DNA of 64,000 nucleotides from Lachnospiraceae bacterium (GCA_016281335.1 JAEEIK010000103.1:62001-126000), one strand, 5' to 3'; positions 18,470-27,928 are shown, numbered from the stretch's first letter. Numbers and translations: made by a program. Notes: generated by a model not told the origin, from the letters alone.

Positions 18470-19213
18470 ATGAATGATGTTCTTTATATAGTAATGCCCG
18501 CATATAATGAGGAAGCCAATATACGACAGGTAGTCACGGACTGGTATGAACAGATCCGAAATAAGCCTGAAGGCTCCTCACTGGTTGTAGCAGATTCCGG
18601 AAGCGCCGACAGGACGCACGAAATCCTTTTGGAAATGCAGAAGGAATATCCGAGGCTTAAGATACTTGAAGACTGCGATAAGCAGCATGGACCGAAATGT
18701 ATCGCTCTTTACGATTATGCGGTCCGTAACGGAGCGGATTATGTGTTTCAGACTGATTCGGACGGACAGACCGATCCGGCTGAATTTAGCATGTTCTGGA
18801 AACACAGGAAAGAATATGACGCGATCTTCGGAAACCGTCCGGACAGAAAAGACGGGATATCTCGTCTGTTTGTGGAGCGTATAGTTACGCTTCTTATCCG
18901 TATCTTTTTCGGAGTAAGAGTTCCGGATGCAAATGCTCCATTCCGACTGATGCGCTGTGATATTCTTTCGGAGTATCTGCCGCTTTTTCCGGAAAACTAT
19001 TTTCTTCCAAATATCATGCTGACTGTTTTCTTTAAGAGTTTCGACAAGCGCGTGGCCTTTCACCGGATCAGTTTCAAGCCGCGTGCAGGAGGAAAGAATT
19101 CCATTAACATTCCGAGGATCGTAAAGATAGGCTTCCGTGCTTTATTTGATTTTTGCGACTTCCGTAAAAAGATCAGGGATAAAAAAGATGCAGACAATAC
19201 AAGTATTAGATAA
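18470..19213 (+). CDS. Family 2 glycosyltransferase inserted between mutS and mutL
   Basis: 247 residues. This is a soluble GT-A fold glycosyltransferase. N-terminal YIVMPAYNEEANI is the GT2 opening strand. VVADSGSADRTHEIL and the DxD motif in FQTDSDGQTDP (D96/D98) are nucleotide-sugar and metal contacts. No clear transmembrane segment is present at the C-terminus, unlike dolichol-phosphate-mannose synthases of the GtrB type. AAAGGAA precedes the ATG. The last 26 nt overlap the start of mutL. Sugar and acceptor are unknown, and position in a repair operon gives no hint of its substrate. Confidence 0.88.
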   Translation: MNDVLYIVMPAYNEEANIRQVVTDWYEQIRNKPEGSSLVVADSGSADRTHEILLEMQKEYPRLKILEDCDKQHGPKCIALYDYAVRNGADYVFQTDSDGQTDPAEFSMFWKHRKEYDAIFGNRPDRKDGISRLFVERIVTLLIRIFFGVRVPDANAPFRLMRCDILSEYLPLFPENYFLPNIMLTVFFKSFDKRVAFHRISFKPRAGGKNSINIPRIVKIGFRALFDFCDFRKKIRDKKDADNTSIR

Positions 19214-21065
19214 CAACACCATAGATCAGATCGCTGCAGGAGAGGTGGTTGAACGGCCCCTGTCCATAGTCAAGGAGCTTGTGGAGAATGCCATGGATGC
19301 GGGAGCAGACCGTATCAGCGTGGAGATCAGAGGCGGCGGCATAGATCTGATCAGAGTCACGGATAACGGAAAGGGAATGGCAAAAGAGGATATACCTTTG
19401 GCTTTCCTTCGACACGCAACATCCAAGATAAGAGATATAGATGATCTGAATACACTTAATTCCATGGGCTTCAGAGGTGAGGCTCTTTCTTCGATAGCCT
19501 CAGTATGCAAGGTCACGCTTATGACAAAGCGTTCCGAAGATCTGATGGGTTACAGGATGCAGATAAACGGCGGAAAGGCTGAAGAAATCGAAGAGATAGG
19601 CGTTCCTGACGGTACCACGCTGATCGCGGCGCATCTGTTTTATAATACTCCTGTCAGACGCAAATTCTTAAAGTCCGCTACAGGAGAAGGAAATGCAGTC
19701 AGTGAACTGATGGAGAGGCTGGCTCTTTCAAGACCTGATATATCCTATAAATATGTGGTGAACGGAAGTACCCGTTTTATGACTTCGGGAAACGGAGACC
19801 TGAAGGAAACGATACACCGCATTTACGGAAAGGATGCAGCAAAGTGGACGGTTCCCGTATCCTATGAAAAGGACGGTTACAGGATAGACGGTTATCTCGG
19901 AACACCGGCCATGAACAGACCCAACAGGAATTTTGAAACATATTTTCTTAATCATCGCTATATACGTTCCGAGGTTGTGGCAAAGGGTATAGAAGAGGGC
20001 TATAAGGGATATCTTATGCAGCATAAGTTCCCGTTCTGCGTGCTGCATATAACAATGGACCAGGCAGAGATAGATATAAATGTACATCCTTCAAAGATGG
20101 ATGTACGTTTTCATGACAGGGAAGCTTTTTACGAACATCTGACGGAAGCGGTGGCTCAGACATTGCATAACAGGGAGATGATCCCGGAAGATGAGAGCAG
20201 GGAAGCTGAAGAGAAAGTAAAAGAACCGGTCTTTGAACCCTTTGAGACAAGACCTGAAGAAGTAAGCACAAAAGCCGAAACTGAGGTGAAAAAAGAAGAG
20301 GAAGATGACATTTTTGAAGTACAGTTTGAGGAAGGTAAGGAAGAAGGCGAGGTAGTACTTGAGCAGGAAGCCCCGCTGATGCCTGAAGTGAAGACAGAAC
20401 GCAGCTATATACCCGAAGATCCTTATAAGAATGCAAAACAGATAGAGATGCTTCCGAAGGAGCGCGTGATCTCCAAAAAAGCAAGAGAACAGTACAGACT
20501 CATAGGACAGGTATTCAATACTTACTGGATGTTTTCGTATCAGGAGAAGATATATTTTCTTGATCAGCATGCTGCTCATGAGAAGGTTAACTATGAGAAA
20601 CTGGTTAAAAGATACAGGAATAATGAAGTATATTCGCAGATACTCAGTCCGGGCCTGGTAGTAAGCCTTTCTCCGAGGGAGAAAACGATACTGGAAGAAA
20701 ACAGGGAAGTGTTTACGAAACTCGGTTTTGAAACAGAGGATTTCGGCGGTAATGAAGTGATGCTGAATGCAATCCCCCAGGAGACTTTCAAAAAGAACGG
20801 AGATGAACTGTTTCTTGATATACTGAATGACCTCGCGGAAAAAGGAAGCGGACGTATTCCCGATGTGATAGACAGGGTGATAGCGACCATGGCCTGCAAA
20901 GCCAGCGTAAAAGGCGGGGATGAGGTGAGCTTTAAGGAAATGGAAACAGTGCTTGACGAGCTGCTGGAACTTGAGAATCCTTATCACTGCCCTCACGGAA
21001 GACCTACAATGTTTTCCATGAGCAGGATGGAACTGGAGAGGAAATTTAAGAGAATAGTAAACTGA
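19188..21065 (+). CDS. mutL: DNA mismatch repair protein MutL with endonuclease motif
   Basis: 625 residues. The N-terminal GHKL ATPase is seen in IDQIAAGEVVERP, DNGKGM, ATSKI and GFRGEALSSI. A ~100-residue acidic linker (rich in E, ~350-420) joins the dimerisation domain, which carries the metal-endonuclease motif DQHAAHEKVNYE and the CPHGRP motif, so this MutL should nick DNA as in mutH-less bacteria. The ATG at 19188 is chosen because MQTIQVLDNNTIDQIAAGEVV is the family N-terminus; the frame is open back to 19137 within the glycosyltransferase gene. The stop TGA shares its last A with the miaA ATG. Confidence 0.96.
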   Translation: MQTIQVLDNNTIDQIAAGEVVERPLSIVKELVENAMDAGADRISVEIRGGGIDLIRVTDNGKGMAKEDIPLAFLRHATSKIRDIDDLNTLNSMGFRGEALSSIASVCKVTLMTKRSEDLMGYRMQINGGKAEEIEEIGVPDGTTLIAAHLFYNTPVRRKFLKSATGEGNAVSELMERLALSRPDISYKYVVNGSTRFMTSGNGDLKETIHRIYGKDAAKWTVPVSYEKDGYRIDGYLGTPAMNRPNRNFETYFLNHRYIRSEVVAKGIEEGYKGYLMQHKFPFCVLHITMDQAEIDINVHPSKMDVRFHDREAFYEHLTEAVAQTLHNREMIPEDESREAEEKVKEPVFEPFETRPEEVSTKAETEVKKEEEDDIFEVQFEEGKEEGEVVLEQEAPLMPEVKTERSYIPEDPYKNAKQIEMLPKERVISKKAREQYRLIGQVFNTYWMFSYQEKIYFLDQHAAHEKVNYEKLVKRYRNNEVYSQILSPGLVVSLSPREKTILEENREVFTKLGFETEDFGGNEVMLNAIPQETFKKNGDELFLDILNDLAEKGSGRIPDVIDRVIATMACKASVKGGDEVSFKEMETVLDELLELENPYHCPHGRPTMFSMSRMELERKFKRIVN

Positions 21066-21946
21066 TGGATAAGATATATATCATCGCAGGGCCGACCGCT
21101 ACGGGTAAATCAGCAGCGGCTGTGCGGCTTGCAAAAAAAATCGGCGGAGAAGTGATATCTGCAGACTCCATGCAGGTGTACAGAGGCATGGATATAGGCA
21201 CGGCCAAAGTGACCGAGGAAGAGATGCAGGGCATTCCGCATCACCTGATAGATATACTGGAACCCACAGAGGAATTCAATATACACATCTTTCAAAAACT
21301 CTGTAAAAAAGCCATAAGTGAGATCCTGGAAAGAGGCAATGTCCCGATAATATGCGGAGGCACCGGTTTTTATATTCAGTCGGTTCTTTATGATATAGAG
21401 TTTACCGAAGAAGAAACAGATATGAGCTACCGCAGGGAACTGGAGCAGCTATATAAAGAAAAAGGCGGTGAAGTGCTGTACGAGATGCTGCGGGCTGTGG
21501 ATCCGGCTTCCTGTGAAGCCATACATCCCAATAATGTGAAGCGTGTGATAAGGGCGCTGGAGTATCACAGAGAGACCGGCGGGCAGATCTCGGAACACAA
21601 TGTGGAACAGAGAAAGAAGGATCCTGCTTATGATGCCGAGTTTTATGTGCTTTATGATGACAGGCAGCTTATGTATGAACGCATAGACAGACGTGTGGAT
21701 ATGATGATGGAAGCAGGCCTTGTTGACGAGGTGAGACGGCTGAAAGAATATGTTCCGCGGGAGGCTGTATCGATGCAGGGGCTGGGATATAAAGAGATAT
21801 ATGCTTATCTTGAGGGGGAATGCAGCCTTGAGGAAGCGGTATATATACTGAAAAGAGATACCAGACATTTTGCAAAACGACAGATCACCTGGTTTAAGCG
21901 TGAAAAAAACACTATATGGCTAAAACCCTCCGATCTGCCATGGTAG
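21065..21946 (+). CDS. miaA: MiaA tRNA dimethylallyltransferase
   Basis: 293 residues. It transfers the dimethylallyl group from DMAPP to A37 of tRNAs reading UNN codons. The P-loop is IAGPTATGKSAAAV (residues ~7-20), followed by ISADSMQVYRGMDIGTAKV, CGGTGFYIQSVL and the C-terminal RHFAKRQITWFKRE. The start overlaps the mutL stop by one base. It supplies the substrate for MiaB from the same gene run. Confidence 0.97.
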   Translation: MDKIYIIAGPTATGKSAAAVRLAKKIGGEVISADSMQVYRGMDIGTAKVTEEEMQGIPHHLIDILEPTEEFNIHIFQKLCKKAISEILERGNVPIICGGTGFYIQSVLYDIEFTEEETDMSYRRELEQLYKEKGGEVLYEMLRAVDPASCEAIHPNNVKRVIRALEYHRETGGQISEHNVEQRKKDPAYDAEFYVLYDDRQLMYERIDRRVDMMMEAGLVDEVRRLKEYVPREAVSMQGLGYKEIYAYLEGECSLEEAVYILKRDTRHFAKRQITWFKREKNTIWLKPSDLPW

Positions 21947-21972
21947 ACGAGGCGCAAGATTTATGCTAAAAT
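21944..21972 (+). promoter_or_regulatory. Candidate promoter for thrC
   Basis: TAGACG (21944-21949, overlapping the miaA stop), a 17-bp spacer and TAAAAT (21967-21972) preceded by TG at 21964-21965 (extended -10). The 59-bp gap is the first one of this size in the run, consistent with a new transcript beginning before thrC. Sequence only. Confidence 0.5.
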
Positions 21973-22005
21973 AATAGCCGATTTTGCTGATGAAAGGATA
22001 AGGAT

Positions 22006-23511
22006 ATGTTATACAAAAGTACCAGAAACAATGCACTAAGATATACTGCCTCCCAGGCAGTCTTAAAGGGACTGTCGGATGACGGAGGTCTGTTCATGCC
22101 CACGAACCTGCCCGTTCTTGATAAAGAGCTTAAAGAACTCGCAGAGATGGATTATAAGGGTGTCGCTTATGAAGTTATGAAGCTCTACCTTACTGATTAT
22201 AGTGAAGAGGAACTGAAATACTGTATAGAGCATGCTTATGACGATAAATTCGATATTGCTGATAAAGTGGAATTAAAAAGGGCCGGCGGGGCTTATTATC
22301 TCGAGCTCTTTCACGGACCTACCATTGCTTTTAAGGACATGGCACTTTCGATATTGCCTTATCTTATGACCACGGCAGCAAAGAAGAATGAACTTAAAGA
22401 AGAGATAGTAATACTTACGGCTACCAGCGGTGATACAGGAAAAGCAGCACTGGCCGGCTTTGCAGATGTGCCGGGAACCAGGATAATGGTATTTTATCCC
22501 AAGGACGGTGTATCGAAGATACAGGAAAAGCAGATGGTCACCCAGAAGGGAGCCAATGTAAAGGTCATCGGCATAAAAGGTAATTTTGATGATGCTCAGA
22601 ACGGCGTTAAGGCTATGTTCGGAGATGCAGAGCTTAAAGAAGAATTGAAGAACAGAGGTTATGTTTTTTCTTCGGCCAATTCTATCAATATAGGCAGGCT
22701 TGTGCCCCAGGTGGTTTATTACGTATATGCTTATACCAGACTGCTTAAGGACGGCGTGATAAGCGAAGGCGGGGAGATAAATATCTGCGTGCCTACCGGT
22801 AATTTCGGCAACATACTTGCTGCATATTTTGCCAAGAAGCTGGGAGTTCCGGTAGGAAAACTTATCTGTGCTTCAAATAAGAATAAGGTTCTCACCGATT
22901 TCTTTAAGAGCGGTACTTATGACAAGCTTCATGTGATGGATGAAAGCGGAAACTTTAATGAGAAGAGAGAGTTTATGCTCACCAGTTCTCCTTCCATGGA
23001 TATACTTATCTCCAGCAACCTGGAAAGACTTATATATCTTATCTGCGGCGAAGATGATCTTAAGTGTGCAGCCTTTATGAAAAAACTTTCAACTGAAGGC
23101 AGCTATGATATAGACAGCCTGATGAAAGGCAGATTAAAGGATTTTGAAGCGGGCTATGCAGGAGAAGAAGACTGCGCCGCGATGATAAAGAAGATATTTG
23201 AGGAAGACGGATATGTGATCGATCCGCATACAGCAGTTGCCGGAGCGGTATATGAGGAATACAGGAAGAACAGCGGTGATACGAAAAACTGTGTGATCGC
23301 TTCAACGGCCAGCCCTTATAAATTCCCGGAGGCTGTGCTTAAGGCTCTTGGTGTTGAGGCAGCCGGAGAAGAACTTACGGATAAGCTTAATGAAGTATCG
23401 AAAGTAGATCTGCCGAGGGCTATTACAGAGCTTAAGAATGCTGAAATATTACATGATACAGTCTGCGAAAAAGATGAGATGAAGGAGCAGGTGCGCGCCT
23501 TTCTTAAATGA
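22006..23511 (+). CDS. thrC: Threonine synthase
   Basis: 501 residues. This PLP enzyme converts O-phospho-L-homoserine to threonine. The N-terminal SQAVLKGLSDDGGLFMP is the family opening. The PLP lysine lies in FHGPTIAFKDMALS (~residues 103-116), followed by TATSGDTGKAALAGF, VPTGNFGNILAAYFA and the C-terminal ASPYKFP. The length fits the long bacterial/fungal-type subfamily. AAGGAT precedes the ATG. The response-regulator gene begins inside its stop codon. Confidence 0.97.
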   Translation: MLYKSTRNNALRYTASQAVLKGLSDDGGLFMPTNLPVLDKELKELAEMDYKGVAYEVMKLYLTDYSEEELKYCIEHAYDDKFDIADKVELKRAGGAYYLELFHGPTIAFKDMALSILPYLMTTAAKKNELKEEIVILTATSGDTGKAALAGFADVPGTRIMVFYPKDGVSKIQEKQMVTQKGANVKVIGIKGNFDDAQNGVKAMFGDAELKEELKNRGYVFSSANSINIGRLVPQVVYYVYAYTRLLKDGVISEGGEINICVPTGNFGNILAAYFAKKLGVPVGKLICASNKNKVLTDFFKSGTYDKLHVMDESGNFNEKREFMLTSSPSMDILISSNLERLIYLICGEDDLKCAAFMKKLSTEGSYDIDSLMKGRLKDFEAGYAGEEDCAAMIKKIFEEDGYVIDPHTAVAGAVYEEYRKNSGDTKNCVIASTASPYKFPEAVLKALGVEAAGEELTDKLNEVSKVDLPRAITELKNAEILHDTVCEKDEMKEQVRAFLK

Positions 23512-24404
23512 TCGGGGGGAATATGAAGCATATCCTCATGGTAGATGATAATACCACAAATCTGAAAAGTGCTGCAGAGGTATTGCAGCCTTTTTATCAT
23601 CTGTCCATGGCCAAAAGCGGTAAACAGGCTCTTAATTTCCTTAAGAAGAACAGGCCTGACCTGATACTTATGGATATCTTCATGCCGGAAATGGACGGCT
23701 ATGAGACCGTAGAACAGATAAAGCTTAATCCCAAAACCGCAAATATCCCCGTGATCTTTCTTACCGCCGATAACGAACATGAGAGTGAAGTGCGCGGTAT
23801 ACAGATGGGAGCGCTGGATTTTATCACAAAGCCGTTTGAAGCACAGTCTATGCTGGGACGTATAGAGAAAGTGCTTCAGATGGAAGATATGAGAAAGAGC
23901 ATACTTCTCGGCAATAAGAGGGATATTCTGACTGATCTGTGGAAGAACGAATATCTGTCTCCGGAAATCAATAAAAGACTTAAATTCACGGATAAGACAG
24001 CCGTGATGATGTATATAAACATAGACAATTTTAAAGAATTTAAAAAAATAAACGGATACAGCAATGCGGATGGTGTAGCGATAAGCATCGCTAATGCGCT
24101 TAAAAACCAGGCCACACCGGACAGTATGCTGGGAAGGACCGATGACGGAGGCTTTCTGGTATATATGCCTTACGATCTTTCAGACGAAGAGATCTTAAGC
24201 TTTTGCGAAGAGCTGAAAAATGATGTTACGGCTAAGGCTAATCAGGCCAGCGCAGGCGGAGTGCGGCTTACGGTATCTTTGAGCGGAGTAAGGGCTCCGG
24301 GGAACGGGAATGACTTCGATACGCTTTATTCAAAGCTCAGGATGGCTATGTATTACCTGAGGCAGACAGGCGGAGACGACATACATTTTTATGTGGAGGA
24401 ATAA
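23508..24404 (+). CDS. Response regulator with degenerate GGDEF output domain
   Basis: 298 residues. REC domain at ~6-120: acidic pair VDDN, phosphoacceptor D56 in LILMDIFMPEMDG, T86 and K108 in FITKPFE, all conserved. The C-terminal half has the layout of a GGDEF domain, but the signature after GR-T is DDGGF (~residues 209-213), so diguanylate cyclase activity is unlikely; it may bind a nucleotide or act as a protein-interaction output. The ATG at 23508 overlaps the thrC stop; a second ATG at 23523 (giving MKHILMVDD) with GGGGGGA just upstream is an equally good start. No histidine kinase is adjacent. A PilZ gene 2.7 kb downstream suggests local c-di-GMP-related genes. Confidence 0.88.
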   Translation: MIGGNMKHILMVDDNTTNLKSAAEVLQPFYHLSMAKSGKQALNFLKKNRPDLILMDIFMPEMDGYETVEQIKLNPKTANIPVIFLTADNEHESEVRGIQMGALDFITKPFEAQSMLGRIEKVLQMEDMRKSILLGNKRDILTDLWKNEYLSPEINKRLKFTDKTAVMMYINIDNFKEFKKINGYSNADGVAISIANALKNQATPDSMLGRTDDGGFLVYMPYDLSDEEILSFCEELKNDVTAKANQASAGGVRLTVSLSGVRAPGNGNDFDTLYSKLRMAMYYLRQTGGDDIHFYVEE

Positions 24405-24405
24405 G

Positions 24406-25056
24406 ATGGATATAAAAGAGATGCTGACACATATCGATCATACACAGTTAAAGGCTTTTGCTACCTATGAGGATATTAAAAAGCTCTGTGAAGAAGCTTT
24501 GGAATACAACACGGCTTCCGTCTGCATTCCGCCGGCATATGTGGCTGATGTGAAGAAAGACTTTGGCGATAAACTTAAGATATGCACGGTCATAGGCTTT
24601 CCTCTCGGCTATTCAACGAATGTCACAAAAGTATTTGAAACAGCGGATGCTGTAAAGAACGGCGCCGATGAGATAGATATGGTCATCAATATCGGACGCT
24701 TTAAAAACGGTGAAGACGAGTATGTAGCAGATGAGATAAAGGCTGTGAGAGCTGCATGCAGGGGGCTGATACTTAAGGTGATAGTTGAAACCTGCTATCT
24801 TAACGAAGATGAAAAGAAGCGTATCTGCAGGATAGTAAGCGAGAGCGGCGCTGATTATATCAAAACTTCAACCGGCTTCGGAACGGCGGGCGCTACTGTT
24901 GAAGATATAAAGCTTTTTAAAGAGAATATAGATGAAGGCATAAAGATGAAAGCAGCCGGAGGTATAAGGACAGTTGAGGCACTACAAAGCTTTATAGATC
25001 TTGGCTGTGAAAGAGTCGGAGCATCGGCAACGGCTGAATTTGCAAAAGAAATATAA
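24406..25056 (+). CDS. deoC: Deoxyribose-phosphate aldolase
   Basis: 216 residues. It cleaves 2-deoxyribose-5-phosphate to glyceraldehyde-3-phosphate and acetaldehyde in nucleoside catabolism. The TIM-barrel signatures are HIDHTQLKAFAT at the N-terminus, VCIPPAYV, LKVIVETCYL and YIKTSTGFGTAGAT, in which the Lys forms the Schiff base. The ATG at 24406 follows GGAGG at 24395-24399; an upstream ATG at 24391 lies inside the previous gene and lacks a ribosome site. It works with Pdp, encoded 20 kb upstream, to use deoxynucleosides as carbon source. Confidence 0.96.
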   Translation: MDIKEMLTHIDHTQLKAFATYEDIKKLCEEALEYNTASVCIPPAYVADVKKDFGDKLKICTVIGFPLGYSTNVTKVFETADAVKNGADEIDMVINIGRFKNGEDEYVADEIKAVRAACRGLILKVIVETCYLNEDEKKRICRIVSESGADYIKTSTGFGTAGATVEDIKLFKENIDEGIKMKAAGGIRTVEALQSFIDLGCERVGASATAEFAKEI

Positions 25057-25069
25057 CAGAAGGATAAAC

Positions 25070-26872
25070 ATGATGGGCAATATATACAGCGGCAGGATAG
25101 AGGCTTTAAGGACCGAGCTTGATAAGAATGATGCCAACTGGTATCTCTGTACCACTTCGGATCCTCACGGCTCCGAATACATAAATGCACATTATAAGAT
25201 AAGGGAATTTCTTTCGGGCTTTACAGGTTCCAACGGAGACCTGCTTGTAGGACCTGAGGGCGCATGGCTTTGGACTGACGGCAGATATTTTGTTCAGGCA
25301 GAAAAAGAACTTGAGGGCAGCGGCATCGAACTCATGCGCATAGGTCAGGAAGGAGTACCCGAACTGACTGTCTTTGTAAAGGATAGGGTACTTGAAGGCG
25401 ATGTGCTGATGTTTAACGGAAAGCTCATCAGCGCAAGTCTCGGGAATGAGATAAGGGATATATTAAAAGAAAAAGGAGCATTCCTTTTGGCAGGAGCGGA
25501 CCCTGTGGACAATATCTGGGTAGATCGTCCGGAAGACAGTAGTGAGAAAATATCGGTACTTCCTGAAGAACTTCGCGGAGAAGTTTATGAGGATAAACTT
25601 GCAGCAGTTCGAAAAAAAATTAAGGAATACGGCTGTAATTCCCATATAATATCATCGCTGGATGATCAGATGTGGCTGTTTAATATAAGAGGCAGGGATA
25701 TAAAGTATAATCCCGTTGCTTACGCCTATACAGTGATCACGGAAGATAAGGTTAAGCTCTATGTAAAGGAAGAAGCGATCACCGATGAATTAAGAGCCTA
25801 TGCGGAAGAACACGCTATAGAGCCGGCTGATTATAACAGCTTCTATGATAAGATCTCTGCTTTTAAGGAAGGCGATAAGCTGTTGGCTGACGCAAATCAG
25901 AGCAGTTATCTGTTGCTGAGGCTGCTTGAAAAGAACGGTGTACAGATCGTATCCGAAAGAGATCCGTCGGCGGATCTAAAAGCGGTTAAAAGCGAGAAAG
26001 AGATAGAGAATATCAAAAGAGTATATCTTAAAGATTCGCTGATACTTACCCGCTTCCTGAAATTTATGAAAGAAGAGGGTATGGCTAAAAATTTAAGTGA
26101 ATATGAAGCTGCAATGATGCTTGATAAGATGCGGCTTGGGGAAGATGACTGCTACGACCTGTCATTTACGACTATCAGCGCTGCCGGAGCCAATGCGGCA
26201 ATGATGCACTATGATGCGGCAGAGGAAGGCAGTGCAGAGATAAAAGAAAACGAGGTGTATCTGGTAGACAGCGGCGGTCAGTATATGGGAGGCACCACGG
26301 ATGTCACGAGAACTCTGATACCCGTAAATGCTTCCGATGAATTGAAACTGCATTTTACAAAAGTATGCGCCGGTATGCTGGCACTTCAGAATGCCGTATT
26401 TCTTAAGGGCGTAAGCGGCAGGAATCTTGATATACTGGCAAGAGAACCCCTGTGGGAGCTGATGATAGATTATAAATGCGGTACCGGACACGGAGTTGGA
26501 TACATGCTCAATGTTCACGAAGGACCTCAGAACATAAGGCCCAGAGCTATCAAGGGAGTAAAAGAAGCATCGATGACTCCGGGTATGCTGGTATCCGATG
26601 AACCGGGAGTATATATAGAGGGCAAATACGGAATACGAACCGAAAATATCCTGTTATGTGTCGACTGCGGAAAGAACGGCGATGGTGAGTTCCTGAAATT
26701 TAAACCGCTGACTTTTGTTCCGATTGATCTTGACGGTATAGACCCGGCGGCGTTTAATGAAAAGGAAAGAAAACAGCTTAATGATTATCACAGGGCAGTA
26801 AATGAAAAGCTTTCGCCTTTTATGAATGAAGAAGAAAAAGCGTGGCTTGCTAAAGCTACGAGAAAGGTTTGA
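25070..26872 (+). CDS. M24B Xaa-Pro aminopeptidase (long, three-domain form)
   Basis: 600 residues. Two N-terminal creatinase-like domains (~1-310) precede a pita-bread metallopeptidase domain. Metal ligands are visible: the aspartates in LVDSGGQYMGGTTDVTRT, the histidine in GTGHGVGYMLNVHEGP, and the glutamates in DEPGVYIEGKYGIRTEN. The family removes N-terminal residues preceding proline. Two ATGs at 25070 and 25073 follow AGAAGGA at 25058-25064; the frame remains open upstream into deoC but without start signals. No signal peptide, so cytoplasmic. Confidence 0.95.
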   Translation: MMGNIYSGRIEALRTELDKNDANWYLCTTSDPHGSEYINAHYKIREFLSGFTGSNGDLLVGPEGAWLWTDGRYFVQAEKELEGSGIELMRIGQEGVPELTVFVKDRVLEGDVLMFNGKLISASLGNEIRDILKEKGAFLLAGADPVDNIWVDRPEDSSEKISVLPEELRGEVYEDKLAAVRKKIKEYGCNSHIISSLDDQMWLFNIRGRDIKYNPVAYAYTVITEDKVKLYVKEEAITDELRAYAEEHAIEPADYNSFYDKISAFKEGDKLLADANQSSYLLLRLLEKNGVQIVSERDPSADLKAVKSEKEIENIKRVYLKDSLILTRFLKFMKEEGMAKNLSEYEAAMMLDKMRLGEDDCYDLSFTTISAAGANAAMMHYDAAEEGSAEIKENEVYLVDSGGQYMGGTTDVTRTLIPVNASDELKLHFTKVCAGMLALQNAVFLKGVSGRNLDILAREPLWELMIDYKCGTGHGVGYMLNVHEGPQNIRPRAIKGVKEASMTPGMLVSDEPGVYIEGKYGIRTENILLCVDCGKNGDGEFLKFKPLTFVPIDLDGIDPAAFNEKERKQLNDYHRAVNEKLSPFMNEEEKAWLAKATRKV

Positions 26873-26875
26873 ACA

Positions 26876-27142
26876 ATGACTAAAGAAGATGCGGAATTTC
26901 TGGAGAGAATAAATAAATTCGCTGACGAAGCATTAAAGGATGTGGACGGTCAGAACACCAGAGTAGGATATCAGCTGCAGCAGCTGAAACCCGTTATGGA
27001 AGAGATAGCCGCCGAAAACGGCGAAACCGTTGAATCAGTTTTTATCAGATATATGGATCTGGCTAGTGAAAGAAGTGTTGAACTGGAACGCAAATTCCAG
27101 ACAACTGTCGGTAATATGAACCAGTACGGAGATATCATGTAA
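26876..27142 (+). CDS. Small helical protein of unknown function
   Basis: 88 residues, acidic and predicted mostly helical, with no membrane segment, cysteine or motif that I recognise. It lies 3 nt after the M24 peptidase stop and shares one base with the PilZ gene start, so it is very probably co-translated with the PilZ protein. It may be a partner of that protein; this is inference from position only. Confidence 0.7.
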   Translation: MTKEDAEFLERINKFADEALKDVDGQNTRVGYQLQQLKPVMEEIAAENGETVESVFIRYMDLASERSVELERKFQTTVGNMNQYGDIM

Positions 27143-27867
27143 TGGAAAAAGTCATCAAGCCCGGTATACCGGTAGAGCTGATCAAGAATCCGATCACGCT
27201 GGACCAGCCCGAGGCCATGGATAAAAAGTATATGTGTTCGGTACATGATAATCTTGAAGGCGATGTGTTCCGAATAACCAATCCCACGCAGCAGTCGAGG
27301 ATGATCCCGCTGCATTCGGGGGAGCGTTTTAATGCATACTTTTTCCTTAACAAGATATATACTGCTCCCGTAACTGTAGTCAGGAACGTCACTGACGGCA
27401 AGTTCAGAGTGGTTGAGCTCAGACTTACAGCTTCACTCGAAAAATACGAAAGACGTAAATTCTTCAGACTTGATGCCAATCTTGACGTCAGGTATCTTTT
27501 ACTTACAGCAGATAATGCTATGGCTTTCAAGGAAGCTACAAAGAACGGAACCCTGCTTACAATGGAAGGCTTTGAAAAAGGCGTAACCGTAGATATCAGC
27601 GGCGGCGGAGTGCGTTTTGTCTCAGACCGTGAACTCCCCGAGGGTGGTATGGTGATCACACACATGATTGCCGACACTCCCTCCGGAGAAAAGAAAAACT
27701 ATGTCTTTCTCGGTAAGATACTTCGCAGCGTCAAACATGCGGATCTTCGTGACCGCTTTGATCACCGCATGCAGTTCGTCGACATGAAGCAGGAAGCCCG
27801 GGAAGAATTCGTGCGCTTCATCTTTGAAGTTGAACGCCAGCGCCTCAAAAAACGCGGCGGGATCTGA
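27142..27867 (+). CDS. PilZ domain protein (c-di-GMP receptor, YcgR-like layout)
   Basis: 241 residues. An N-terminal beta domain (~1-100) of the YcgR-N/flagellar-brake type is followed by a PilZ domain with both c-di-GMP binding motifs: RRKFFR (104-109, RxxxR) and DISGGG (151-156, DxSxxG). These predict intact c-di-GMP binding. No flagellar genes are in the window. The degenerate GGDEF proteins at 23508 and 35675 are unlikely to make the ligand, so a cyclase must be encoded elsewhere. Confidence 0.9.
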   Translation: MEKVIKPGIPVELIKNPITLDQPEAMDKKYMCSVHDNLEGDVFRITNPTQQSRMIPLHSGERFNAYFFLNKIYTAPVTVVRNVTDGKFRVVELRLTASLEKYERRKFFRLDANLDVRYLLLTADNAMAFKEATKNGTLLTMEGFEKGVTVDISGGGVRFVSDRELPEGGMVITHMIADTPSGEKKNYVFLGKILRSVKHADLRDRFDHRMQFVDMKQEAREEFVRFIFEVERQRLKKRGGI

Positions 27868-27928
27868 ATATACCACATTATGTCGCCACAAAATATAGTA
27901 TTTTATTGAAGTTTTTTAACAAAATGTA

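Noticed and set aside
20091-20996. 301-codon open frame on the minus strand
   Set aside because: Lies wholly inside mutL, antisense; composition (Phe, His, Ile, Leu rich) is that of a reverse-frame shadow and it has no ribosome site.
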